This document shows positions 26,102 to 35,164 of a stretch of 40,386 bases of DNA, piece after piece. The stretch lies in contig JAFGLZ010000005.1 in NCBI GenBank assembly GCA_016927755.1, positions 1 through 40,386 of the forward strand. Reading direction: 5' to 3'. This DNA is from Phycisphaerae bacterium. Its GTDB lineage: Bacteria; Planctomycetota; Phycisphaerae; UBA1845; JAFGLZ01. A program made the translations under genes and the position numbers. The notes below the pieces were generated by a model. It had not been told where the DNA came from. It ran no database searches and saw nothing but the letters and a program-made list of their open reading frames with translations. Every line of letters begins with the position of its first letter. The stretch's first letter is position 1.

Positions 26102-28495
26102 ATGCAGCCAAGTTTTCCAATGCTAATCGTCCTAGGCAGTCTTCTCCTGTCGAGCCCCGTTCCGGCGAGCCAGTCGGCGTCCGTGCTGCTCGAGAAGGCC
26201 ATCTACGCCGAGCAGACCGTCGGCGACCTCGCGCAGGCCGTCGAGATCTACCGCAAGATCATCGACGACGCCGAGGCCAACCGTCGGCACGTGGCCCAGG
26301 CCTACTACCGGCTGGCCATGTGCTATGTGAAGCAGGGGCGAACGATCCAAGCCCACGATCTGCTTCGAAAGCTCGTCAAGCGATTCCCCGAAGAGACTGC
26401 CTTGGTGGCCGAGGCAGGCAAGTACCTTCCTCGGACGCCATTCCCCGAGCTTGTCGGCTGCCGGGTCAAGGAAACCGTGTTCCTGTCGATCAGCGCGGAC
26501 ACCGCTGACAAGGCGCCCGAGTCCGAGGCGACGACCTACGAGTACGGCTGTCTCGAGATCCAATGGGACGTCGATCCAAAGCTCGCGGAGCGTGTTGGCA
26601 CATTCACGGTCTCCATTCGCCCGGCGAAGAAGGGCGCCCAGGCCGTCTGGTCGGCCTCCGACGTGGCGGCGGGCGCGCGATCGATCATTTGTGGCGTCGG
26701 CAAGCCTGGGGACAAGCCTGCAGAGGTCCATCTCAAGCCGGGGGTCTATGAGGTAACCGTCGACGCCAATAAGGGATCGGATCGGATCGGCAGGGGCTTG
26801 GTGCGACTGCGCGTCAAGCCGCTACCGATGACGCAGATCATGGTGGATGACATTCAGGCGGACGGAACGATCTCCTTCAGGAATATCGGTCAACGTGTCA
26901 ACGCGAGTGATCAGCCGTTGCGTGCCACGGGGTTCTGCAACTCCGACTTCATCGAGATTCAGAGGATGACCGACGACCGAGGCCGGGAGCTGAAGTTCAC
27001 GGTCAAGCACGACGGCGAGACCTACCGCTATAACGTCGCGTTGAACGAACCGGTGCCGCCGGGCGGGGCCGTGATTACTAGTAGCGAGGGTACCGCGAGC
27101 GGCCAGATCGCGCCGGTGGCGGGGCAGAAGGACGAGCTGGAATACCGGATGCAGCACTGGCCTTCGGCCGGCCAGGCCGTTCGGCGGATCGAGGTGTATC
27201 GCCTTCCGGAGGGGGCCGAACTCCTCGAGACGACGCCCCGCGACATGTCCCGGCGGACCCGAGACGGGCGGATCGAGCTCTTCGTCGAGAAGATGATTCC
27301 CGCGGATGACAGCATCCTGACGGCCTTTCGGTATCGCTTGCCCGGAGCGAGCGTCGCGGCGAAGGATCGGGCTGAACCCGTGGCGGCGCCCTGGGTGGAC
27401 GGCGAGGTCATGCGGCTGCGTCTCAATTCGGCCGCTGGGGGAGAACTGGGTTCGATGTGGTGGACGGCCGACGCGGCTAAATCAGGCGGGCAAGCGATCT
27501 GGCGTATCGAATCGTATATGGTGATTACGACGGGCGACATGCGGCAATTCACGCGCGTCGACGCGAAGGAGCCAAGCTTCTTGCCGACAACGGCACGGAC
27601 GAAGAACTGGATGGGCGACTTCCGCGCGACGTACGCCGGTGAGAAAGTGGACCTCACCATGTTCAAGGGCGGCAAGGTCGTCTCATCCCGCCAAGTCAAG
27701 ACACCCGAGCGGGTCTATGACAATGAGCAGGCGATCGCGCTCATCCGGCGGCTTCCGTTGCGGAAGGGCTATCACACGTCGTTCATGATCTTCCCGGTAA
27801 CGGGCGGGGTCGTGGTGGAGTGTCGCATCAAGGTCATTGAGCAGGAGAAGGTGACGGTGCCCGCGGGAACCTTCGATGCCTATCGAATGACGCTCCAGAT
27901 CTATGCGGGCAGGGTCAAGGCTCTCGAGCACACGCTCTGGATCTCGGCGGACAAGCATCGGTATCTCGTCAAGTACGATGCCGGGGCGGCGCTGATGGAG
28001 CTGGTCGAGGCGTATCGGCGCGAGACCGGACAGCCGACAAGCTTCCGGAAGGAATCGCTTGGGATCTCGTTGGATCTTCCGAGCGGATGGCTTGTCTACG
28101 AGTCTCCGGCGCCGGGCACGTACCGCTGGCTGGCCTACCTCTTGCCGCCCGAGCTGAAGGCCTCGTCTAGCGTGGTCGCCAACGAGGCGCCTGCCGAGAC
28201 GCCGTCGGTTCGTGCCATCGCGGAGGCGGAGGTCCAGCGCGTCGGGAGCGCGTTGAGCGGCTACAAGGTTCGACCTGACAGTTGGGCCGAAGCGAAAGTG
28301 GCCGGGCTCCCGTCAATCAGTTGCGTGGCGGATTACACCGACAAGGACGTTGAGATGGTAGAGTATCGAACGTATATCCTGGACCGATCGATGCTGTACT
28401 GGTTGGAGTGTCGCACGGCCAAGAGCGAGTGTGAGTCGGTCAGGCCCGAGTTCGACAAGATCGTCAAGACGTTCTCGGTAAAGAAGGGGGGTTGA
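26102..28495 (+). CDS. Secreted TPR-headed protein with DUF3108-like region
   Basis: Protein of 797 residues with a signal peptide (PMLIVLGSLLLSSPVPA). Residues 24-95 form the same TPR head as the preceding gene product (SVLLEKAIYAEQTVGDLAQA, then AQAYYRLAMCYVKQGRT). The middle is beta-rich; about residues 450-640 carry WWTADAAKSGGQAIWRIESY and later VTVPAGTFDAYRMTLQIYAG, which resemble DUF3108-type envelope proteins. The C-terminus (FRKESLGISLDLPSGWLVYE onward) resembles PsbP- or DUF1795-like beta-sandwich domains. ATG 26102 is chosen because GGAGG lies eight bases upstream and the signal peptide starts there. It precedes the sensor kinase by 89 bases on the same strand. Function unknown. 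Confidence 0.7.
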   Translation: MQPSFPMLIVLGSLLLSSPVPASQSASVLLEKAIYAEQTVGDLAQAVEIYRKIIDDAEANRRHVAQAYYRLAMCYVKQGRTIQAHDLLRKLVKRFPEETALVAEAGKYLPRTPFPELVGCRVKETVFLSISADTADKAPESEATTYEYGCLEIQWDVDPKLAERVGTFTVSIRPAKKGAQAVWSASDVAAGARSIICGVGKPGDKPAEVHLKPGVYEVTVDANKGSDRIGRGLVRLRVKPLPMTQIMVDDIQADGTISFRNIGQRVNASDQPLRATGFCNSDFIEIQRMTDDRGRELKFTVKHDGETYRYNVALNEPVPPGGAVITSSEGTASGQIAPVAGQKDELEYRMQHWPSAGQAVRRIEVYRLPEGAELLETTPRDMSRRTRDGRIELFVEKMIPADDSILTAFRYRLPGASVAAKDRAEPVAAPWVDGEVMRLRLNSAAGGELGSMWWTADAAKSGGQAIWRIESYMVITTGDMRQFTRVDAKEPSFLPTTARTKNWMGDFRATYAGEKVDLTMFKGGKVVSSRQVKTPERVYDNEQAIALIRRLPLRKGYHTSFMIFPVTGGVVVECRIKVIEQEKVTVPAGTFDAYRMTLQIYAGRVKALEHTLWISADKHRYLVKYDAGAALMELVEAYRRETGQPTSFRKESLGISLDLPSGWLVYESPAPGTYRWLAYLLPPELKASSSVVANEAPAETPSVRAIAEAEVQRVGSALSGYKVRPDSWAEAKVAGLPSISCVADYTDKDVEMVEYRTYILDRSMLYWLECRTAKSECESVRPEFDKIVKTFSVKKGG

Positions 28496-28584
28496 TGTGC
28501 AACCCACGGGTGTCGGGGCGCCTGTGGGCTCCTGGCGGGTTGGCGAAGTGCGTACTTAGGTGATCTCTTGACGGGGGACGTTGG

Positions 28585-30567
28585 GTGCCGTCGTTCCGAG
28601 CGACGACTGAGAGCTTCAGATCCGGACGCGAGCTGTTGCCGGTGCTCGGCGTGCTGCTGCTGGCGGTGATCCTGCCAACCGTCTGTGTTCTCTGGTTCAT
28701 GGAAGCGGCAACGTCCAACGAGCGTCTGGCGATGCGTCAGAAGCTGCAGGACGCCTATCAGTCCAAGCTGGACGCCGTGGCATCGGCATGCGATGGGTAT
28801 TGGCCGATCCTGGCTGATGCAATCGACGGGATGAGCTCGTCTCTGGCCGACCTGACGCCGCCAGGAATGTTCTCGACCCTCGTCGAGACCTTGGGGATCG
28901 ATGGCGTCGTGATTTACGACGGCCAGCAGAGAGTCGCTTACCCGAGTCCTGATCTTTCGCGGTCCGAGGCGCAACGGCAAGAGGATGCGGCATGGCAGAA
29001 GGCTCGGGAGCTCGAATACGTTCGGAGCGATCCCTTGGCCGCTGCCAAGGCCTACGGTGAGATCGCGGAGCGCGCCGAAGGCGTTGACGCCGTGGCTCAA
29101 GCGATGTTGGCGCAGGCGAGGTGCCTGGCGACCTCCGGACGCGCGGCGGAGGCCATTCCGATCCTGATCAGGACCCTCCCGCGGGCCAAGTACGAGGGCG
29201 CCCGGGACCAGCACGGTCGTCTCATCGCTCCGGATGCGATGTTGCGGGGGATCGAGTTGATCGGTGATGCCGGCTCGGCCGATTCTCAAGCCGTCGCTCG
29301 GGATCTCGTTGAACGTGTGGGAACCTATGTCGATTCCCAAATGCCGTCAGGGCAACGTCGTTTCCTGATGCGGCAGTTGCGCGAAATCCTGCCTGATTGT
29401 CCGAACTGGCCGACGCTGGACGCGGAGGAACTGACAGCACGATACCTGGAGAGTGAGCCGACGCTTCCACCGGCCGGTAATCTCCGCCCGACCGGACTGC
29501 CTGGCATCTGGCGGATCGCCACGCCGAGCGGGCGCGTGGTGATTCTCTGTCGGGGGGCCTGGATCAAGACCCATCTCATGGAGCAAACCGCGTTTGTGGA
29601 CTGGCTCCTCGACTCACCCAGCGCCGGCCTGACGCTCTTGCCTCCCGAAGATGCCAACGAGGCCGATTCCTGTCTGATCTCACAGGCGATCGGCTCGCGT
29701 ATGCCCGGTTGGTCGGTCGGCCTCTACCTCAAGGGCCCGGACCCATTTGCCTCTGAGGCCGAACGCCAGATAACCGTCTACTATTGGACGGGCACGCTGA
29801 TGGTTGTTGGCATCTCGATGCTGGCGGGGCTCATCGGCTGGCGGTTCGCTCGACAGATCCGACTGACGCGGCTCAAGAACGACTTGATCGCCACCGTCTC
29901 GCACGAGCTGAAGACGCCGCTGGCCTCGATGCGGGTCCTGGCGGATACTCTGCTGGCGGGTAACATCCGCGACGAGGGGCAGGCGCGCGAATACGTGGAG
30001 TTGATCGCCAAGGAGAACGCACGTCTGAGCCGGCTGATCGACAACTTCCTGACGTTTTCGCGAATGGAGCGGAACAAGGGGAGCTTCGAGTTCCAGGAGG
30101 TGGACGTTTCCGAGATCGTTGCCGAGGCCGTCGAGGCCGTCCGTGAGCGGTTCAACACGCCCGACTGTCGCCTTAACGTCGACGTCGCACAAAACCTCCC
30201 GACGGTGGTCGGCGACAAGGACGCCCTGATCACGGTGGTCCTGAACCTGCTGGACAATGCCCAGAAGTACACCGAAGATCGCAAGGAGATCTCGCTCCGC
30301 GCGTTCTTGGACGGGAGCGAGGTGTGCCTGGAGGTCCGGGACAACGGCATCGGCATGTCGGGCCGGGCGACACGGAAGGTGTTCGATCGATTCTATCAGG
30401 TCGATCAGCACCTCTCGCGAACGGCGGGCGGCTGCGGGCTCGGCCTAAGCATCGTCAAGTTCATCGTCGACGCCCACGGCGGGCGCATCGACGTTAGGAG
30501 CCAACTCGGACACGGCAGTACTTTCAGCGTTCGGCTGCCAGTGAGGCATCCGAACGGCGCCAGATAG
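28585..30567 (+). CDS. Membrane sensor histidine kinase with TPR-like sensor region
   Basis: Sensor kinase of 660 residues. A membrane helix lies at about 16-38 (LLPVLGVLLLAVILPTVCV) and another at about 396-418 (TGTLMVVGISMLAGLIGW), with some 355 extracytoplasmic residues between. That region contains a TPR-like stretch (about 133-205: AAAKAYGEIAER, then AQAMLAQARCLATSGRAAEA). The kinase core follows the second helix directly with no HAMP domain: the H box ATVSHELKTPLASMR with phosphorylated H440, the N box NLLDNAQKYT, the G1 box DNGIGM, FDRFYQ and GCGLGLSIVK. The start is GTG 28585 with GGGGGA upstream. The regulator gene follows after 25 bases, so they form one two-component system. Confidence 0.93.
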   Translation: MPSFRATTESFRSGRELLPVLGVLLLAVILPTVCVLWFMEAATSNERLAMRQKLQDAYQSKLDAVASACDGYWPILADAIDGMSSSLADLTPPGMFSTLVETLGIDGVVIYDGQQRVAYPSPDLSRSEAQRQEDAAWQKARELEYVRSDPLAAAKAYGEIAERAEGVDAVAQAMLAQARCLATSGRAAEAIPILIRTLPRAKYEGARDQHGRLIAPDAMLRGIELIGDAGSADSQAVARDLVERVGTYVDSQMPSGQRRFLMRQLREILPDCPNWPTLDAEELTARYLESEPTLPPAGNLRPTGLPGIWRIATPSGRVVILCRGAWIKTHLMEQTAFVDWLLDSPSAGLTLLPPEDANEADSCLISQAIGSRMPGWSVGLYLKGPDPFASEAERQITVYYWTGTLMVVGISMLAGLIGWRFARQIRLTRLKNDLIATVSHELKTPLASMRVLADTLLAGNIRDEGQAREYVELIAKENARLSRLIDNFLTFSRMERNKGSFEFQEVDVSEIVAEAVEAVRERFNTPDCRLNVDVAQNLPTVVGDKDALITVVLNLLDNAQKYTEDRKEISLRAFLDGSEVCLEVRDNGIGMSGRATRKVFDRFYQVDQHLSRTAGGCGLGLSIVKFIVDAHGGRIDVRSQLGHGSTFSVRLPVRHPNGAR

Positions 30568-30592
30568 CCGTTTCTGTATCGCGAGGCGAGCC

Positions 30593-31288
30593 ATGCCAGG
30601 CGAGACCATCCTAGTTGTCGAAGATGACGCGACCATGCTTCGCGTGCTCAAGGACAACTTCCAGATGTCCGGCTACACGGTCGTCACGGCCGCGGATGGC
30701 GAGCTGGGCCTGACCGCCGCACTCCAGAGCGGGATCGACCTGATCTGTCTGGACATCATGCTGCCCAAGGTCAATGGCTACGAAATCTGCCGCCACGTCC
30801 GCAGCCAGGGGCTGACCGTACCGATCATTATGCTGACCGCCAAGGGGCAGGAGGCCGACATCGTCCTGGGGCTCAACCTGGGCGCGGACGACTACGTGAC
30901 GAAGCCGTTCAGCATCCGGGAGCTTCTCGCTCGAGCCAACGCGTTCTTGCGCAGGCGACGCGAGGAGGGTTCTCAGACACACGAGTTCGGCGATTGCGTG
31001 CTGGACCTAGCCTCACATAAGCTGTTCCGAGCGGGCCAGGAAGTCGTTCTGACGCCGAAGGAGTTCGCCCTCCTGGCGTACTTTGTCAAGCGGGCCGGGC
31101 GAGCGCTGACGCGGGACGACATCCTGAACGCCGTCTGGGGCCACGAAGTGTTCGTGACACAGCGGAGCGTGGATCGGTGCATCAACACGCTCCGCAACAG
31201 GATCGAGCCGGATCCCCGCCATCCGATATTCATCCAGACCATCCGAGAGATCGGGTACCGTTTCGAACCGCTGACCGACGACGACTGA
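30593..31288 (+). CDS. OmpR/PhoB-family response regulator
   Basis: DNA-binding response regulator of 231 residues. The receiver domain has the acidic pair in VVEDDA, the phospho-acceptor D54 in LICLDIMLP, Thr in IIMLTAKG, and K104 in YVTKPF. The winged-helix output domain runs from about residue 130, with VVLTPKEFALLAYFVKRAG and the recognition-helix region QRSVDRCINTLRNRI, closing with IREIGYRFEP. It is the partner of the kinase just upstream. Likely targets include its own operon and the three secreted-protein genes before it, but no operator was identified. The ATG has GAGGCGAG upstream. Confidence 0.95.
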   Translation: MPGETILVVEDDATMLRVLKDNFQMSGYTVVTAADGELGLTAALQSGIDLICLDIMLPKVNGYEICRHVRSQGLTVPIIMLTAKGQEADIVLGLNLGADDYVTKPFSIRELLARANAFLRRRREEGSQTHEFGDCVLDLASHKLFRAGQEVVLTPKEFALLAYFVKRAGRALTRDDILNAVWGHEVFVTQRSVDRCINTLRNRIEPDPRHPIFIQTIREIGYRFEPLTDDD

Positions 31289-31480
31289 AGACGTTTGGCC
31301 GATGCCATGGAAGGCTGGCCTGCAAATCGTTGCGTCTGATCACTTCGTGATGAGGCTCGGGCGACGCAATGCGTTGATGGCATTTCGAACGGGCTCGCGT
31401 CCTCCCGGAGCCCGCGCATGTGGAGATCCTCGTGGGAGGCGTCTGATGACCTCTCCCGCGGGGGCCTCTTCGCCCGTTGG

Positions 31481-34400
31481 CTACGATCTATGTCGCCTCC
31501 GCCCCATTGACTGCGTTGACGTCGACGCACCGGTCCCCGCGCCGCCTCGAAGGTCGAGGATCGCCCGAGCAATCTTCTGCCGGACGTTCGTGAGCCTCCC
31601 GAAGTCGAGCTCGTGGTCTCGCGTCATGCGTGTGATCTCGTCGATGTTCCTGGCGTGCCAGCCCACCATCGCCTCGACCGCGTCATCGATGAGTCTCTGA
31701 GCGTTGTTCGCCTCTTCGGTCAGGCCGGCCCTGCGGGCCTTGGCGATCTCCTCGGCGAGCACGTGGAGTGCCCGGTAGTCCTCGACCCCGTCACGAGACG
31801 CCTCCCACCGTCGAGAGGGCACCACGTGGCGGTCCGCGGGATAGACCGCGCCATAATCCCCCGACGGCACCGGCCACCACAGGTCGAGGTCGCGGTAGAC
31901 CCAGTAGCCTGCCCCGACGGTCCCGTACTTCCACGCCAGCCAGGCGAACGCGCGATAGTGCCCGAGCGGCAAGAGGTCCTTCGAGGGGCCTGGGGCCTCG
32001 TAGGCCCAGAACGTGCGCGCGTTCTTGTGAAACCAGTCGACCAGCTTCGGATCTCGCTTGAGCAGGTTCATCTCCGGCTGCCAGATGTCGATCAGGTCGG
32101 CGAACTTCGAGACGCCCTCCACTCGGACGAATCCGGCCGGGTCCGCGTAGATCCGGGCCTTGGGGTCGGCCGACTTGACCGTCTCGCAGAACCGCCGCAG
32201 GTGGGGCAACTGTGTGTCTCCGGTCAGCCACGGTTCGTCGACGGGGTAGAAGGCCCACCGGTCGTAGCCCCAGCCGAGCGACTTCATGTGAGCGGCCAGG
32301 ACGCGCACCGCCGCCTTGAAGCCGGTTTCCCAAAGGGGTGTTCGGTCCTTGGGCGAGACGCCGTGCGGCCATCGGCGCGCGGGCGGCGCCGGGAACAGTA
32401 CCTGGGCGTGGCTGGGTAGCCTGGCAAGCGTCGCGTCGAACTGCTTCCAGTCAACGGCCCCGGCGGACTTGCCCTTGGCGTCGACGGGCACGGTCGCTGA
32501 TGGGCCGTAGAGGACGTTGACGCCGTGGTCCAGCATGTCGCGAAGAACCTGGTCCGGGACAACGCCTGCGTCCGCCCGGGACCAGTTGATCTGTGCATAG
32601 ACTTTCGGCAGGGCGATCGGCCAGACCTCGATCTCTATCGGCACCTCCCGAAACGTCGGCGTTTCCGAGAGCGTGCCCAGATGGAGGCTGAGCTTGTGCG
32701 TGCCGGGCGACAGCCCGTGCGAATCGATGACCAGCCAGACCTGACGCGCCTCGCCCGGGGCCAGCGTAATGACGCCGGAACGGTCTAGCTCGGGCAGGGC
32801 GTCATTCCGCATTCCGCCGAGACGCGACGGCGTGCGGAGCGCCCGGCGGAGCGTGATGTGGTGGGCCAGCTTGGGGGGCTCGGGTGTTCGCTGTGAACCT
32901 AACGAGGGTTTGACGAATGTGCAGCGGACGTCGATCGGATCCGCGGTGATGTTCAGGAGCGTTAGCGCGACGTCCTCGAACTCGTCCTGGTAGGCCCAGA
33001 CGCGCAGGGACGTTGTGGATTCCAGCCGGGTGGGCACGGCCGAGGGGTCGAATCGGTCCCAGGGATTCGCGTCCTGCCAGAAAACGAAATCGCCCTTGCC
33101 GCCATCGCGCCAGAATGCGGCAAGGGCGATGGCCGTGGCCCGCAGCCCATCTGCCTGCTTGCGCAAGTCCGTGGCCGATCGAGCAATCTCCTGAGACGGC
33201 GCGGCGGCGGCAGCCAGCCTGGCGACCGACTCCCTTGCCACCTCGAGCGAGGTCAGACGCGTGGCGAGCGCCCGGGCGTCCTCCTTGGCCGGACGAGCCT
33301 GATCAATCGCCGACCGGCATGCGGCCTCGACTGTGGCAAGGTCGCAGAACTCCGGTGGCTTGGGTGTGACGCCTCTGCGTGCGACGAAGCGCGGTTGCGG
33401 TGAGCTTGGGTCTAAGAGGCGAACGCTGACCTGGGCGTTGCCGGGCCCGACGAGTTGCCAGTCGGCGCGGGCCGACGTCGCACCGGGCATCAGGTCGATG
33501 ATACGGGTCTGACGGATTCCCTTCTCGACTGCGACGGAGACTTCGACATAGGCGTCCTCCCCGACGGGCTTGGCCCAGGCCAGCCGCCAGACATTCTCGC
33601 CCCATGTGCAGGTTTCGGCTTCGATTCTGACCTGTCCGCATTCGGGCGAGTCGACCGCGCGGACCGGTTTGCCCGGGGAGACCCGGGTCGCGGCCGTCAT
33701 GGCTGAATCGCCACGAAGGCAAGGCCAGGCAACTCTGCCCTTGCCGTGCCACGTAAGCGAGCGGAGCTTGGCGGGGCCTTCGGTGGCAATGAGGATCTCC
33801 AGCTCGCCATCACCATCGACGTCGGCTACCGCTGGGGCCGTATTGGCGCTGCCGCCGAGCTCGAGCCGCTGCTCGATCGCGCCGTCGTCCGCGAGGACGT
33901 ACGCGCAGGCCTTCGTCTCCGGATCCACCCCTCGAACGCCGACGATCACCTCGAGCCGACCATCGCCGTCAATGTCGGCCACGGCCGGTGCCCAGAAGAT
34001 ACCGCGGCCGCCCAGATCGGCCCGCCATCGCTGGGTACCGTCGGCACGGGTGCAGTAGACGTGGTTGCCCTTGTCGGCATGCAGCGTATCGAGCTTACCG
34101 TCGCCGTCGAGATCGACGATGGCGTTCGAGACATAGCCTTGCATGATGTCTCTCGTCCGCCAGCGGAACGCGCCGGTGCCGGCGTCCAGGGCCATCAGGC
34201 AGGTCGCGATGCCGGTGTTGCTTCGCGTGATGAGCGTTTCGGGTCGACCATCGCCGTCAAGGTCGGCGAGGTTCGGGCCGGATCGGCCGTATGGCGCCAG
34301 CTCGCTGTATCGCCACTTGACGGCGCCCCATCCGGTCAGGCAGTAGACGTGTCCGTTGTCCGTGCCGTAGATGATCTCCGGTGCGCCGTCGCCGTCGGTG

Positions 34401-34927
34401 TCTCCGACGGCCAGGGGGCTTGTGCGGAAACGATCGCCGTGGAACCGCCAGCGGAGCTTGCCCTGGGCGTTGAGGCAGCCGACCCAGCCGTCCTCGTAGC
34501 CGAACAAGACCTCGAGGCCCGGCTCGGTGAGCACGTCGGCACACGTGATCATCTCGAAACCTTCCCAGGGCGGGGGCTTGGCCTGGTAGAGCCACTTACG
34601 ATGGCCGTCGCCGGCGAGACAGACGACCGTTCCGTCCAGCAGACCGACGAGGATCTCCGCGTCGCCGTCGGCGTCCAGGTCGGCCACCGTCGCCGGCGTG
34701 CACAGTCTCTCGGGCAGGGGGGTCGTCCAGACCACCTTGCCCTTGCCGTCGATGCGGACGACATCCGACCCAGTGGTGATGATGACGCCCGTGGGTCGAG
34801 ACGTGTTCGGGTAGAGGGTCGGCGCGTGCGCGGGGGCCTTCAGATCGACTGACCACTCGACCGTCATTTCCGCGGAAGTGGTCTGGGCGATGGTTGCCGC
34901 GATCAGGACGGGCAGGGCGTGCCGCAT
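31481..34927 (-). CDS. Secreted FG-GAP/VCBS-repeat and DUF4091 fusion protein
   Basis: Large exported protein of 1148 residues. Residues 1-19 form a signal peptide (LPVLIAATIAQTTSA). Residues from about 30 to 400 form an FG-GAP/VCBS-like beta-propeller with six calcium-type loops: DLDADGDAE, DTDGDGAPE, DLDGDGRPE, DLDGDGKLD, DIDGDGRLE and DVDGDGELE. A linker with helical and beta-sandwich parts follows (PKPPEFCDLATVEAACRS to IEVWPIALPKVYAQINWSR). The C-terminal part, about 740-1110, matches the DUF4091 glycoside-hydrolase-like family, including WAFYPVDEPWLTGD, SKFADLIDIWQPEM and the closing RRWEASRDGVEDY. The ATG has AAGGAGC six bases upstream. A role in binding and processing extracellular polysaccharide is likely; the substrate is unknown. 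Confidence 0.85.
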   Translation of the reverse strand: MRHALPVLIAATIAQTTSAEMTVEWSVDLKAPAHAPTLYPNTSRPTGVIITTGSDVVRIDGKGKVVWTTPLPERLCTPATVADLDADGDAEILVGLLDGTVVCLAGDGHRKWLYQAKPPPWEGFEMITCADVLTEPGLEVLFGYEDGWVGCLNAQGKLRWRFHGDRFRTSPLAVGDTDGDGAPEIIYGTDNGHVYCLTGWGAVKWRYSELAPYGRSGPNLADLDGDGRPETLITRSNTGIATCLMALDAGTGAFRWRTRDIMQGYVSNAIVDLDGDGKLDTLHADKGNHVYCTRADGTQRWRADLGGRGIFWAPAVADIDGDGRLEVIVGVRGVDPETKACAYVLADDGAIEQRLELGGSANTAPAVADVDGDGELEILIATEGPAKLRSLTWHGKGRVAWPCLRGDSAMTAATRVSPGKPVRAVDSPECGQVRIEAETCTWGENVWRLAWAKPVGEDAYVEVSVAVEKGIRQTRIIDLMPGATSARADWQLVGPGNAQVSVRLLDPSSPQPRFVARRGVTPKPPEFCDLATVEAACRSAIDQARPAKEDARALATRLTSLEVARESVARLAAAAAPSQEIARSATDLRKQADGLRATAIALAAFWRDGGKGDFVFWQDANPWDRFDPSAVPTRLESTTSLRVWAYQDEFEDVALTLLNITADPIDVRCTFVKPSLGSQRTPEPPKLAHHITLRRALRTPSRLGGMRNDALPELDRSGVITLAPGEARQVWLVIDSHGLSPGTHKLSLHLGTLSETPTFREVPIEIEVWPIALPKVYAQINWSRADAGVVPDQVLRDMLDHGVNVLYGPSATVPVDAKGKSAGAVDWKQFDATLARLPSHAQVLFPAPPARRWPHGVSPKDRTPLWETGFKAAVRVLAAHMKSLGWGYDRWAFYPVDEPWLTGDTQLPHLRRFCETVKSADPKARIYADPAGFVRVEGVSKFADLIDIWQPEMNLLKRDPKLVDWFHKNARTFWAYEAPGPSKDLLPLGHYRAFAWLAWKYGTVGAGYWVYRDLDLWWPVPSGDYGAVYPADRHVVPSRRWEASRDGVEDYRALHVLAEEIAKARRAGLTEEANNAQRLIDDAVEAMVGWHARNIDEITRMTRDHELDFGRLTNVRQKIARAILDLRGGAGTGASTSTQSMGRRRHRS

Positions 34928-35164
34928 GACGAAGCTCCTTGTGTGAGCGGTCAGAAGGGCAGGGGCCCTTGTACAGCGACCGCGCGTATGGAGGCAAGGC
35001 GTTTCGAGGCGAGGCCTGGGGGATCCTCGGTTCGCCGTTGGCGTGCGTGTGTATCACTTGGCTTGCCTTCCTCATCGCACCGTGGTACTCGTTATGGAGA
35101 TACATCGATCCAATCCCAAAGGACGCGAGCCGATCCGGCATCCAATCGATGCAGGAGGTTTCCC

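Noticed and set aside
31390..31414. Inverted repeat CGGGCTC/GAGCCCG between the response regulator and the DUF4091 gene
   Set aside because: A seven-pair stem in a convergent gap is suggestive, but there is no T-rich tail on either strand.
33746..34852. A 368-codon plus-strand open frame opposite the FG-GAP repeats
   Set aside because: It mirrors the repeated calcium-loop codons of the real gene and has no independent support.
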